Below are positions 35,317 through 45,211 of a stretch of DNA of 64,000 nucleotides, piece after piece (the stretch's first letter is position 1; every line of letters starts with the position of its first letter). Made by a program: the position numbers and the translations under genes. Below the pieces are notes generated by a model. It did no database searches. It saw only the letters and a program-made list of their open reading frames with translations, and was not told the DNA's origin. Source of the DNA: Bacteroides sp. GTDB taxonomy: Bacteria > Bacteroidota > Bacteroidia > Bacteroidales > Bacteroidaceae. The stretch is from positions 68,078-132,077 of the forward strand of contig NZ_JASLER010000093.1 in NCBI RefSeq assembly GCF_030151085.1. Direction: 5' to 3'.

Positions 35317-38300
35317 ATGAAAACAATAGACATTAAATCTAATCATAGGATCGTATACTGGTCGTTCTGCATTTTTCTTCTTACTGTTATCAATGTAGGA
35401 AGCATACATGCGCTCGAAAATAATCCTACTGAATTATCAATAAACCAATCTGATAAAAGGACTGTAAAGGGCAATGTGGTTGACGAATTTGGTCAGCCGT
35501 TAGTGGGAGTTACCGTACAGGTAAAAGGGACATCCTTGGGTATTGTAACCGATTTGGATGGAAACTTCAGTTTAAGTATTCCAATGGACAGCCGTACTTT
35601 GGTATTCTCTTATATCGGTATGAAAACCCAGGAAATGCCTGCCAATAAGAGCACTTATAGAATTGTGATGATAGAAGATGCTACTCAAATGGAGGAAGTG
35701 GTAGTAATTGGTTACGGCTCCCAATCCCGTGAGAAAATTACGACATCTGTGACCAAACTTGATAAGGATGCATTGAAGAATGTACCTTATACAAATGCTG
35801 CTTCTGCATTACAAGGTACCTTGTCCGGTGTACGTGTACAAAGTATTTCCGGTCAACCCGGCGCCGAACCTCGTATCATTGTTCGTGGTGGTACTTCCAT
35901 TAATAATCCTAACGGAGCTACTCCATTATATATTATCGATGGAATTATGAGACCCAATATGACCCATGTAGCCTCCGAAGAAATAGAGTCTATCCAGGTA
36001 TTGAAAGATGCCGCAGCTACTTCAATTTACGGTGCGCAAGGCTCGAATGGTGTTGTGATTATAACTACCAAAAAAGGTAAAGCCAGCAAAGCCAGAGTTG
36101 ATTATAGATACAACCTGACAATTTCTGATATCGGTAAGAAATATGAGTTTGCCAATGCCGAAGAATTTCTGACTCTGATGAGAAAAGGTATGATTTCACC
36201 TGCAAAATTCGGTACGGCAACAGAACAGAGACTAATCGGACATTTGGGATATGGCACCGGTAATGACATGACTAATAATACAGCTTTCTCTACTCAGTAT
36301 CTGACAGATGCCAACCGCTACAAGTTAGACCAGGGCTGGAAGTCTATGCCCGACCCGGTAGATCCAAGCAAAACCTTATTGTATTCGGACACAAACTTCC
36401 AGGATAAGATTTATCGTACCGGATTCTCACATAACCATCATATCGAAGTTTCTGGTGGAACGGATAAAGCTACTTTCAATGCCGGCTTAGGATATATGAC
36501 TAATGAAGGTACTGTAATTACCACTTCTTACAAACGCTACAACTTCAGTATGAATGGTTCTTTGCAGGTATTTGACAATCTGAAAATTTCTGCCAGAACT
36601 ACTTATTCTAATTCATATACTTATGGTTCTCCATTGGCAGCCGATGCTACTTTCTACCGCTCGCCTGCCGCTTCACCCACTACCAAGTTCACATTTGAGG
36701 ATGGTAGCCTGGCTCCGGGAGCCGCACAGTATTTGGGCAATGCCGTTTATCACATGGATAAGGCGCAGAGAGAATACGATTATCAGAATCTATCTATCGG
36801 AGTCGATGCAGACTGGACTATACTGCCCGGCCTATCCTTTAAACCGGCACTCTCTTTATTCGAGGTAAACAGTAATAACTATACTTTTTGGGATGCTTTT
36901 TGGAATGGACCGAGAGATTATATTACTACCCGAAATGCCAATGCCGATAATTACAGATGGAGACAATATCAGGCAGATGCCGTATTTAACTATGTAAAGG
37001 CTTTCAATGAAGACCACCATTTGGATGTAACAGCCGGTTATGCTTTTTATTTCAGAAAAGAAGGACGATTGGCTGCTGCCGGTAGAGGCGCTTCTACCGA
37101 CCTAGTACCTACTTTAAATGCATCCAGTGTACCTGTCAGTGTAAGTAGTTCTATCACGGAACGGTCTATGCAGGGTGTTTTTGCCCGCGTGGGATATGAT
37201 TATCAGAATAAGTATCTTATTTCAGTATCTGCAAGATATGATGGTGCTTCCAATCTGGGTACTAACAATAAATGGGGATTCTTCCCGGGTGTATCATTGG
37301 GATGGCATGTTGATAAAGAGAAGTTCTGGTCGTTTATACCTAAGGACTTGATGCGCTTGAAATTGCGTGCCAGCTACGGTGTGAATGGTAACATTTCGGG
37401 CTTGGGTGATTATACGGCTCAGGGAAGTTACAGTGTAGGTTCTAAATATTTGGGAAGTGCAGGTATTACGATGGGAGCCATGGCCAATCAGACTTTGAGT
37501 TGGGAAGAATCCAGGACATTTGATATCGGTGCCGATGTATCCTTCTTCAATAATCGGGTAAACTTTATCTTTGATTATTTTAATCGTACAACAGATAACT
37601 TGTTGACTAACCGTAACTTGCCTCATTCAACCGGTTTTGGCTCTATTTTCACTAACCTGGGACGTTTGCAGAACAGAGGTGTCGAGTTGGAATTGAGCGC
37701 AAGAGTTCTGCCTACATCCAGTGCACTACAATGGGTCTTGGGCTTGAATGCTTCGAAAGTGACCAATAAGATATTGAAGTTGCCCAATAATGGAGTTGAG
37801 AACAACCGTATTGGGGGTGAATACGTATGGGATGCCAAGTTAGGCAAGCATACATGGCAAGGTGGGTTGCAGGAAGGCGGCAGAATAGGAGATTTGTTTG
37901 CTTATAAGATGTTGGGCATCTATTCTACAGATGAAGAGGCGCAAAGAGCTGGTGAACCGATAGACAATGTGATTACAGTCCCCGATAAAACGAAATACGG
38001 TGGTGACGTGAAGTGGCAGGATACTGACGGCAATGGTGTCATCGACAGCAAAGACCGGGTATGCATCGGTAATATATATCCCGACTGGACCGGAGGTATC
38101 AATACCTCTTTATCTTACAAAGGATTCGACCTTTATTGTAGACTTGACTTCACCCTGGGACATACCATTTATAATTTTGCTAAAGGCTTCCTGGACTATA
38201 ACTGGCAGGGTGACAACAATATGACGAAAGATGTAGTGGACCGTTCTTGGAAAGAGCAAGGTGACAAGGCAGACATGCCTAGATTCTACTGGCATGGCGA

Positions 38301-38568
38301 CCGTGGACAGCAAAATGCCATCCGTGGTAGCTCCCTGTATCATGAATCGGGCGACTTTCTGGCTATTAGAGAGCTTTCTTTAAGCTACACTATTCCAACG
38401 AATATCATTCGAAGAATTCGTTTGAGTGGTCTTAGATTTACAGTTACCGGTAACAACTTGCACTACTTTACCAAATATTCCGGTCTTAACCCCGAAGAAG
38501 GCGGACAGGATAACGGTAGATATGCCATGCCGAGAAATATAATTTTTAGTGCAAATGTATCATTTTAA
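35317..38568 (+). CDS. SusC-like TonB-dependent outer membrane transporter, copy 2
   Basis: 1083 aa. After a signal-type N-terminus comes VKGNVVDEFGQPLVGVTVQVKGT (carboxypeptidase-regulatory-like), then MEEVVVIGYGSQSREK, plug motifs PLYIIDGIMRP and VLKDAAATSIYGAQGSNGVV, and a barrel ending in IIFSANVSF. It is only distantly similar to SusC copy 1, so the pairs were not made by a recent local duplication and may import different oligosaccharides. Its SusD follows after 12 bp. A weak 87-bp gap without a clear -7 box separates it from GH116 copy 1. Confidence 0.95.
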   Translation: MKTIDIKSNHRIVYWSFCIFLLTVINVGSIHALENNPTELSINQSDKRTVKGNVVDEFGQPLVGVTVQVKGTSLGIVTDLDGNFSLSIPMDSRTLVFSYIGMKTQEMPANKSTYRIVMIEDATQMEEVVVIGYGSQSREKITTSVTKLDKDALKNVPYTNAASALQGTLSGVRVQSISGQPGAEPRIIVRGGTSINNPNGATPLYIIDGIMRPNMTHVASEEIESIQVLKDAAATSIYGAQGSNGVVIITTKKGKASKARVDYRYNLTISDIGKKYEFANAEEFLTLMRKGMISPAKFGTATEQRLIGHLGYGTGNDMTNNTAFSTQYLTDANRYKLDQGWKSMPDPVDPSKTLLYSDTNFQDKIYRTGFSHNHHIEVSGGTDKATFNAGLGYMTNEGTVITTSYKRYNFSMNGSLQVFDNLKISARTTYSNSYTYGSPLAADATFYRSPAASPTTKFTFEDGSLAPGAAQYLGNAVYHMDKAQREYDYQNLSIGVDADWTILPGLSFKPALSLFEVNSNNYTFWDAFWNGPRDYITTRNANADNYRWRQYQADAVFNYVKAFNEDHHLDVTAGYAFYFRKEGRLAAAGRGASTDLVPTLNASSVPVSVSSSITERSMQGVFARVGYDYQNKYLISVSARYDGASNLGTNNKWGFFPGVSLGWHVDKEKFWSFIPKDLMRLKLRASYGVNGNISGLGDYTAQGSYSVGSKYLGSAGITMGAMANQTLSWEESRTFDIGADVSFFNNRVNFIFDYFNRTTDNLLTNRNLPHSTGFGSIFTNLGRLQNRGVELELSARVLPTSSALQWVLGLNASKVTNKILKLPNNGVENNRIGGEYVWDAKLGKHTWQGGLQEGGRIGDLFAYKMLGIYSTDEEAQRAGEPIDNVITVPDKTKYGGDVKWQDTDGNGVIDSKDRVCIGNIYPDWTGGINTSLSYKGFDLYCRLDFTLGHTIYNFAKGFLDYNWQGDNNMTKDVVDRSWKEQGDKADMPRFYWHGDRGQQNAIRGSSLYHESGDFLAIRELSLSYTIPTNIIRRIRLSGLRFTVTGNNLHYFTKYSGLNPEEGGQDNGRYAMPRNIIFSANVSF

Positions 38569-38580
38569 TAAAGTAAAGTT

Positions 38581-40071
38581 ATGAAAAACCGAAATAGATT
38601 AAATACTGTAATAGCTTTGTTTATGGTCTTGACATTTGCTGCATGTGATGCATTGGACCTCAAGCCGATAAGCTATATCACAAATGAGTCTTTCTGGCAG
38701 ACGGAAGACGATGTCAAGGGTGCGCTCAATGGTATCTATGTACAGTTGAGAGGTGCTGCCGAACACGATTTGTATGTATTGGGTGAAGCACGTAGCGAGA
38801 TACTCACAGTGGGTATCGGTGGATATGGAGGTTACGACATCTACTACTATAATACATTGACCCAGGCAAATATGCCGATTTCCTGGATACGTTATTATCA
38901 GATAATCAATTCTTGTAACCTTCTTCTGAAGTACGCTCCTAATGTAACTTTTAATAGTGAATCTGTCCGCAATAAAATGCTGGCTCAGGCATACACAATG
39001 AGAGCCTTTATGTATTTCGTTATGACGCGTACATGGGGAGATTTGATTATTCATACCGACCCGATTGAGAATACGAACTCGGATGTTCTTTATAAAGAAA
39101 GAATGCCGCAAGCCGAAATATTCAAACTGATTAAAGATGACTTGGAGAAGGCATTGGCTCTATATCCGGATGATGACTTTGGTACCCAAAGAGCTATGTG
39201 GTCTAAACCGGCAGCATTAGCTTTAAAGGGCGATGTCTACCTTTGGTCAGGCAGGAAACTGAAGGGTGGAAACGGCGATATCGAAACTGCACTAAGTGCT
39301 TTGAACTCCATTAAAACAAGCAATCTTAGCTTGCAACCCGAATTTGCAGATGTATTTGCCTATGACAATAAGGGAAATAGTGAGATATTGATGAGTGTAA
39401 GATTCCAAGACCTCGAATCGGGAATCAATTATTTCAGATATATGTGGATACACGGAAGTGCTGTTCCGGGTGATGCATCTCAAGAAGTGAAAGATGTTGT
39501 TTATCCCATTGGTCCGGGACAAGGTATCATTGTGGCTTCTGACGAATATCGTAAGCAATATACAGATGACGATACCCGTAAGGATGCTTCTTTCCTTGAA
39601 ATCTATTCTAAGGATAAGGAAACGGGAGAAAACAAGTTCTATGTCAGTGTAGTATTGAAAGGTAAGGGATTAGTACGTGATGGTGACCGTATCTTTGCCG
39701 ACGATATCGTTCTATATCGCTATGCCGATGTATTATTGATGAAAGCCGAGGCCAAGAATGCATTGGGTCAGGATCCTTCTGCCGAGATCAATGAGGTAAG
39801 ACGACGTGCTTATAAAGATAAATATGAGGACCATATTTATGTGAATAGTACCAAGGAAGTAAATGATGCTGCTATTCTGAAGGAAAGATTGCTGGAATTG
39901 GCATTCGAAGGAAAGAGATGGTGGGATTTGGTTCGTTTTGATAAAGCCTTCGACTTAGTGCCTTCATTGAGAGAACATAAAGGGAAGGATTATATGATGT
40001 TGTTCCCGATTCCGCTGTCTACAATAAGTGTGGAACCAAAGGTAGATCAAAACCCAGGTTGGGATAAATAA
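38581..40071 (+). CDS. SusD/RagB-like glycan-binding lipoprotein, copy 2
   Basis: 496 aa. Lipobox VLTFAACDALD, then SFWQTEDDVKGALNGIYVQLRG. The TPR-like core holds QAYTMRAFMYFVMTRTWGDL, and the RagB end motif is ILKERLLELAFEGKRWWDLVRFD with VDQNPGWDK at the C-terminus. It is the surface-exposed partner of SusC copy 2. It is ~75 residues shorter than SusD copy 1 and quite divergent from it. A 16-bp palindromic hairpin follows its stop. Confidence 0.93.
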   Translation: MKNRNRLNTVIALFMVLTFAACDALDLKPISYITNESFWQTEDDVKGALNGIYVQLRGAAEHDLYVLGEARSEILTVGIGGYGGYDIYYYNTLTQANMPISWIRYYQIINSCNLLLKYAPNVTFNSESVRNKMLAQAYTMRAFMYFVMTRTWGDLIIHTDPIENTNSDVLYKERMPQAEIFKLIKDDLEKALALYPDDDFGTQRAMWSKPAALALKGDVYLWSGRKLKGGNGDIETALSALNSIKTSNLSLQPEFADVFAYDNKGNSEILMSVRFQDLESGINYFRYMWIHGSAVPGDASQEVKDVVYPIGPGQGIIVASDEYRKQYTDDDTRKDASFLEIYSKDKETGENKFYVSVVLKGKGLVRDGDRIFADDIVLYRYADVLLMKAEAKNALGQDPSAEINEVRRRAYKDKYEDHIYVNSTKEVNDAAILKERLLELAFEGKRWWDLVRFDKAFDLVPSLREHKGKDYMMLFPIPLSTISVEPKVDQNPGWDK

Positions 40072-40090
40072 AGTAATTGATTGGTATTCT

Positions 40091-40124
40091 TTCCACTATG
40101 TTGTAACTTTACAACATAGTGGAA
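40091..40124 (+). terminator. Strong intercistronic hairpin after susD copy 2
   Basis: TTCCACTATGTTGTAA (40091-40106) is a perfect inverted copy of TTACAACATAGTGGAA (40109-40124), giving a 14-16 bp stem. The following sequence is AATTTAAAAT rather than a U run. It lies in the 73-bp gap between susD and the sialidase-fold gene. Confidence 0.65.
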
Positions 40125-40144
40125 GAATTTAAAATATATATGCG

Positions 40145-41359
40145 ATGAAACTGTATGTAAGAAAGTCCGTATTTGCTATTTGTTGTTTAGTTGCCTTTTT
40201 AAGTTCGGTTACACCATTGTCCGCACAGCAGAATACGGTTCTTGTACCCGGTGTAAAGAAAGTGAAGGATGTATTGATCTATAAGGACACGATGTTCTAT
40301 TCTGCATTCCCATCGGCTATAAAACTAGCGAATGGTGAGATACTGGTTTCCTTCCGGAGGGCTCCCGACCGTAAGGTATTCGGTGAGAAAAAGAATAATC
40401 ACTTGGATCCGAATAGTTATTTGGTAGCAGTAAGGTCGAAAGACGGGGAGCATTGGACAAAGGAACCGGAGTTGATATATGCCCATCCGTTCGGAGGTTC
40501 GCAAGACCCCTGCTTGTTGAAGTTGAAAGATGGCACATTGCTGTGTGCAGGTTATCTGTGGACGTTTATTCGTCCGGATGGATTAGCCAAGTTGACAAAA
40601 CCATTCGTACAGAATACGGATGCTGTTTTTGCAGGAGGATATATACTACGCTCTCATGATGACGGGAAAAGCTGGAATGAACTGATTACTCCTTGTACTG
40701 TTCCGTCTGAAATAAACTATAGTGGGTTAGGTGGCAAGCTCCCTGCATATAACCGGGGTGCTTTGTATGAAGGAAAAGACGGACGTGTATTCTGGGCAGT
40801 GGTTGCTTCGGATACAGAGTCTTTGAAAAATACGTCGGTATATCTGCTCATCTCTAATGACAAGGGAAAAACTTGGGAATATAGTACACGGATTGCGAAA
40901 GATGATAAGGTTTCTTTTAATGAAACCTCCATGTACGAAACACCAAAAGGAGATTTAGTGGCATTTATGCGTTCGGAAGCATTTGGAGACCAGGCTTGTA
41001 TAGCACGTTCTACAGATGGAGGCAAGTCATTCTCCCAATGGAAAAGCATGGGATTTAAAGGACATCCTCTTCAGGCAATGAGACTGCCTGATGACCGAGT
41101 ATTATTGACGTATGGTTATCGTCATAATCCGTGTGGGGTAAGAGCCCGAATATTGAATGCGGAATGTACGGACTTTGCCACAGCCCTCGAGATTATAATA
41201 AGAGATGATGCTGATGACGGGGATGTAGGATATACCTGGTCGGTACAATTAGACAAGAAAAGAGTATTAGTTGTATATTATATAAACTTCGACAGAGCAC
41301 GAGGAACCAGGCATATACAGGGTTCCATTTTAGAAATAGAACAGCAAAAACATCTGTAA
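40145..41359 (+). CDS. Sialidase-superfamily (BNR/Asp-box) exported protein
   Basis: 404 aa with a signal peptide ending near LSAQQN. Three Asp-box motifs are visible (SHDDGKSW, SNDKGKTW, STDGGKSF), with SFRRAP near the start and GGSQDPCLLKLKDGTLLC, indicating a six-bladed beta-propeller as in sialidases and related glycosidases. The arginine triad of true sialidases is not obvious, and no sialic-acid catabolic gene lies nearby, so a different exo-glycosidase or binding role is likely. The DUF2961 gene follows after 12 bp. Confidence 0.75.
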   Translation: MKLYVRKSVFAICCLVAFLSSVTPLSAQQNTVLVPGVKKVKDVLIYKDTMFYSAFPSAIKLANGEILVSFRRAPDRKVFGEKKNNHLDPNSYLVAVRSKDGEHWTKEPELIYAHPFGGSQDPCLLKLKDGTLLCAGYLWTFIRPDGLAKLTKPFVQNTDAVFAGGYILRSHDDGKSWNELITPCTVPSEINYSGLGGKLPAYNRGALYEGKDGRVFWAVVASDTESLKNTSVYLLISNDKGKTWEYSTRIAKDDKVSFNETSMYETPKGDLVAFMRSEAFGDQACIARSTDGGKSFSQWKSMGFKGHPLQAMRLPDDRVLLTYGYRHNPCGVRARILNAECTDFATALEIIIRDDADDGDVGYTWSVQLDKKRVLVVYYINFDRARGTRHIQGSILEIEQQKHL

Positions 41360-41371
41360 AAAATTATTACC

Positions 41372-42559
41372 ATGAAGAAAAAACAAACCTCGGACAATAT
41401 GGAGCCTACTCCGGCACAGATGTCCCGCCGTAAAGCATTAGCCACGATGGCAGGAGCTGTAGGGCTGGTTGCATTGCCAGGTGTAGGTCATGCTTTGAAT
41501 CCTGCCAGAGAAGAACCGAAAGGAGTGGCTACATCGGCCTATACATCCATTCATACAATGCGTAATGCTGTTTCCCGGCAGTTTACTACCTTTGATTTGA
41601 ATACTAAAATAAAGGCGCATCTCGTAGGACCTGGTGAAAAATCGGTATTAGTAGATCATTCTTCCCCTGGTATCATTACTCGTATGTGGTTTACAATCAA
41701 TGGTTGGTTTTGGGAAAACTGGGATTTGAGTGAAGAACGATGGCCCGACCCTACTATCTTGAAGATGTTGATACTGCGTATATATTGGGATGGGCAGGAT
41801 TATCCGTCAGTAGAATGTCCTATTGGAGATTTCTTTGGTATAGGGCATTGTGAGTATAAACACTATATGTCCAAATATATAGGAATGTCCAGTGGTGGTT
41901 TTTACTGTTATTTCCCTATGCCGTTCAAGAAAGTCAGGATAGAAGTGGAGAATCTTCATCATCGGCTAACTACCAGTGTATTTCTGAATGCGAATTATGA
42001 CCAGTTTGATACCTTGCCCGAAGGTATGGGACGTCTTCATTGTCTGTACAATGCAGGTACAAATCCGGGATATGAGCCTTTGACGATATTGCAGACAAAA
42101 GGACACGGACATTTTGTAGGTTGTTCCTTATCTATGCAGAGTTGGCTTCCCAATTATTTAGGTTATCTGGAAGCTCCGGAGTTTGTCTATATAGATACGG
42201 ATGACAAAAGTGTCCCGACAATTGTGGGTTCCGGACTAGAAGATTATTTTAATGGCGGCTGGTATTTCAGGGAAGGTGAATTTAGTGGAGAACTGCATGG
42301 AGTCCCGATAAAGGACCCATTACGTTCTATGGTGAGCATGTATCGTTATCACGACCAGGATGCTATCTGTTTCAATAGGAGTTTTGTATTTGATTTTATA
42401 AATCCGCGAAAACCTGAACAGACTCGTCCTTTCAAATTTTCGTCAGCTGCTTTTTGGTATCAGGATGAAGCGGTGCCTTTGGCATTCAAGTTGCCTGAAA
42501 AGGATAAGTTAGTCGATTGGTATAGAATGCGTGATACGGATCATCAGGCGATACCTTAA
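41372..42559 (+). CDS. DUF2961 / GH172 family glycosidase
   Basis: 395 aa. An unusual N-terminus (SRRKALATMAGAVGLVALPGVGHA) carries paired arginines before the hydrophobic stretch, like a Tat signal, though it could also use Sec. The DUF2961 domain includes LVDHSSPGIITRMWFTI, LRIYWDGQDYPSVECPIGDFFG, and VGSGLEDYFNGGWYF with a candidate catalytic acid. GH172 members characterised so far act on alpha-D-fructofuranosides and alpha-D-arabinofuranosides. Release of fructose here would fit the isomerase/kinase genes upstream (inference). GH3 follows after 36 bp. Confidence 0.8.
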   Translation: MKKKQTSDNMEPTPAQMSRRKALATMAGAVGLVALPGVGHALNPAREEPKGVATSAYTSIHTMRNAVSRQFTTFDLNTKIKAHLVGPGEKSVLVDHSSPGIITRMWFTINGWFWENWDLSEERWPDPTILKMLILRIYWDGQDYPSVECPIGDFFGIGHCEYKHYMSKYIGMSSGGFYCYFPMPFKKVRIEVENLHHRLTTSVFLNANYDQFDTLPEGMGRLHCLYNAGTNPGYEPLTILQTKGHGHFVGCSLSMQSWLPNYLGYLEAPEFVYIDTDDKSVPTIVGSGLEDYFNGGWYFREGEFSGELHGVPIKDPLRSMVSMYRYHDQDAICFNRSFVFDFINPRKPEQTRPFKFSSAAFWYQDEAVPLAFKLPEKDKLVDWYRMRDTDHQAIP

Positions 42560-42595
42560 GTTATGTATTAGTACTTACTTTTAAATGATGGATAT

Positions 42596-45211
42596 ATGAT
42601 GTTTGAAGATAGGATATTTAAACGATTGTTTATACCTCTAATATTTTTGGTCAGTATAGTACTGGATGCTTCTGCCCAAAATATTCCTGCATATAAAGAT
42701 TCTAATAAACCGGTTGAGAAGCGAGTTGCCGATCTGTTAGGCAGAATGACACTAAGGGAGAAAATAGCGCAACTGAGCCATCTTCATGGGCATCAATTGT
42801 ATAATGGTCAGGAGGTGGATTTTCAGAAATTGAGTGATGCGGCAGGAGATGTCAGTTATGGATGTATTGAAGGATTCAATCTTACAGGTCGGAACGTAAG
42901 AAGAGCATTCCATGTCATTCAGAAATACATGGTTGAAAAGACGCGCTTGGGTATACCGGTTTTCACAGTGACTGAATCTTTGCATGGCTCTGTACATGAC
43001 GGTTCTACTATTTTTCCTCAAACGGTCGCTGTGGGCAGTACTTTTAATGTGGAATTGGCTTATCAAATGACGAAAGCCATAGCTGCGGAATTGCGTTCGC
43101 AAGGAGTTATCCAAACTCTTTCACCCGGACTTGATGTCGTGCGTGATTTGCGATGGGGACGGGTAGAGGAATCCTTTAGTGAGGACCCGTGGCTAGTAGG
43201 ACAAATGGGCATTGCACAAGTACGAGGTTATCTTGATGGAGGTATCTCTCCGATGTTGAAACCTTTCGGGCCTGGTGGAGCACCCTTAGGAGGATTAAAC
43301 CTAGCTTCTGTAGAGAGTGGCGAAAGGGATGTACGCAATATACATATCAAACCGTATGAGATGGTTGTGAAAAATACAGCGGTGAAAGCTGTGATGAGTT
43401 CATACAATTCATGGAATGGTATCCCTAATTCTGCATCTTCTTATTTATTGACTGATATCTTGCGTGGTGAATGGGGATTTGAAGGATATGTTTATTCAGA
43501 CTGGGGTGCTGTATCCATGCTGAAGGATTTTCAGCATACAGCCAAGAACGATGGAGACGCTGCTATCCAGGCATTGACTGCCGGACTGGACTTGGAAGCT
43601 TCAAGTAGTTGTTATTGGGCTTTGGAGCAGTTGATAGCGCAAGGTAAGTTTGATGAAAAGTATGTAGACCTGGCTGTCAGCCGTATCTTACGTGTAAAAT
43701 TCGAATTAGGATTATTTGAAAATCCATATCAGGGCAGTGATATGTCAGGGGTTACCATGAGGACTGAAGAAGCCGTCGAATTATCCCGTAGAATAGCTGA
43801 TGAATCGATTGTATTGGTGAAAAATGAGAATAATCTTTTACCGTTGGACTTGAATAAGATAAAGTCATTAGCTGTGATAGGGCCAAATGCCAATCAGGTA
43901 CAGTTTGGCGATTATACTTGGAGTCGTAGCAATTCGGATGGAGTTACTCCACTGGAAGGTTTAAAGAAACAAATAGGTAATAGCTTGAAGATAAACTACG
44001 CTCCCGGTTGTGACTTGACTACGGATGATGTCTCCGGATTTGACGAGGCTATAGCTGTAGCAAAGGCAAGTGACATTGTTGCCATGTTCATTGGTTCCTC
44101 CAGTGCTTCATTGGCTCGCGACTATTCGGATGCTACTTGTGGCGAAGGCTTTGATTTATCTTCTTTGGATTTGACGGGAGTACAGGAGGAACTTGTGAAG
44201 AAAGTGTATGCTACAGGCAAGCCGGTTGTGGTTGTACTAGTAACAGGTAAGCCTTTCTCTATTCCATGGCTAAAAGAAAAAATACCGGCAATAGTAGTAC
44301 AATGGTATGGTGGAGAGAAGTCGGGTGATGCCATTGCTGATATGCTGTTAGGTAAAACAAATCCGTCGGCAAAACTTCCATTTTCGTTTCCACAAAGTGT
44401 AGGGCATCTGCCGGTATTTTATAATCATCTACCTACGGATAAGGGATTTTATCGTCGTCCGGGTCAACCTAATCGCCCGGGACGTGATTATGTATTCTCT
44501 TCTCCTGCTCCATTGTGGTCTTTCGGTCATGGGCTTAGTTATACCACATTCGAGTATGTGGACGCAAAGTATTCTTCCGATTTGCTGTACCCCACTGATA
44601 CATTAACGATAAAGGTTTCGTTAAAGAATAGCGGGAATATGCAGGGAAAAGAGGTAGTACAACTCTATGTCAAAGATATTGTCAGCTCGGTCGTTACTCC
44701 AGTGAAGCAACTGAAAGCATTTGCAAAACCCTTCTTGAAGCCGGGTGAAACTCAAGAAGTGATTCTTCGGCTAGCAATGCAGGAACTGGCTCTTTATGAT
44801 TCGGATCTGAAAAGAATTGTAGAAGAAGGTGAGTATGAGATACAGATAGGAACTGCATCAGACAATATCAGGTTAAAGAAAACGATTGTTGTGGGAGAAA
44901 AACAATCGGCTATCCCTGTCAATAAGTTATCTGATAAGGAATTCGATGTAAGCGAAATAATAAACAATCCCGGTCGAAAGATAAAGGTATCTGGTTGTAT
45001 CAGAGATGTACAGGCAACTCCTGTAGGCGGAATCGAAATAAAATCGAATTATTCGGGTAAGAAAGCCGTTAGTGTAAAAGATGGAAAATATTCTATAGAG
45101 ACAGTGGAAAATGATATTTTGACAATCTCTGCCCAGGGATTCGAAACTATCCATGTAAAAGTAGATAAGAAAAACAGTATAAACATAAAACTGAATTACA
45201 GCCATGATTAA
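42596..45211 (+). CDS. GH3 family beta-glycosidase with C-terminal regulatory-like domain
   Basis: 871 aa with a signal peptide ending at DASAQN. The GH3 barrel holds EKIAQLSHLHG, FTVTESLHGSVHDGSTIFPQ and the nucleophile Asp302 in YVYSDWGAVSM. The alpha/beta sandwich (KNENNLLPLDL) and a fibronectin-III-like domain (KNSGNMQGKEVVQLYVKD) follow. The last ~85 residues form an extra carboxypeptidase-regulatory-like unit (IKVSGCIRDVQATPVGGIEI), the module usually found at the N-terminus of SusC proteins. Likely beta-glucosidase or xylosidase activity. Two adjacent ATGs could start it. It overlaps GH20 by 8 bp. Confidence 0.9.
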   Translation: MMFEDRIFKRLFIPLIFLVSIVLDASAQNIPAYKDSNKPVEKRVADLLGRMTLREKIAQLSHLHGHQLYNGQEVDFQKLSDAAGDVSYGCIEGFNLTGRNVRRAFHVIQKYMVEKTRLGIPVFTVTESLHGSVHDGSTIFPQTVAVGSTFNVELAYQMTKAIAAELRSQGVIQTLSPGLDVVRDLRWGRVEESFSEDPWLVGQMGIAQVRGYLDGGISPMLKPFGPGGAPLGGLNLASVESGERDVRNIHIKPYEMVVKNTAVKAVMSSYNSWNGIPNSASSYLLTDILRGEWGFEGYVYSDWGAVSMLKDFQHTAKNDGDAAIQALTAGLDLEASSSCYWALEQLIAQGKFDEKYVDLAVSRILRVKFELGLFENPYQGSDMSGVTMRTEEAVELSRRIADESIVLVKNENNLLPLDLNKIKSLAVIGPNANQVQFGDYTWSRSNSDGVTPLEGLKKQIGNSLKINYAPGCDLTTDDVSGFDEAIAVAKASDIVAMFIGSSSASLARDYSDATCGEGFDLSSLDLTGVQEELVKKVYATGKPVVVVLVTGKPFSIPWLKEKIPAIVVQWYGGEKSGDAIADMLLGKTNPSAKLPFSFPQSVGHLPVFYNHLPTDKGFYRRPGQPNRPGRDYVFSSPAPLWSFGHGLSYTTFEYVDAKYSSDLLYPTDTLTIKVSLKNSGNMQGKEVVQLYVKDIVSSVVTPVKQLKAFAKPFLKPGETQEVILRLAMQELALYDSDLKRIVEEGEYEIQIGTASDNIRLKKTIVVGEKQSAIPVNKLSDKEFDVSEIINNPGRKIKVSGCIRDVQATPVGGIEIKSNYSGKKAVSVKDGKYSIETVENDILTISAQGFETIHVKVDKKNSINIKLNYSHD

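Noticed and set aside
38599..39111. 170-codon minus-strand ORF inside susD copy 2
   Set aside because: Shadow of a clear SusD gene; composition is odd and no homology was recognised.
40145..41359. Calling the Asp-box protein a true sialidase and the locus a sialoglycan system
   Set aside because: Arg triad not visible, and no nan genes, sialic acid transporter or esterase nearby.
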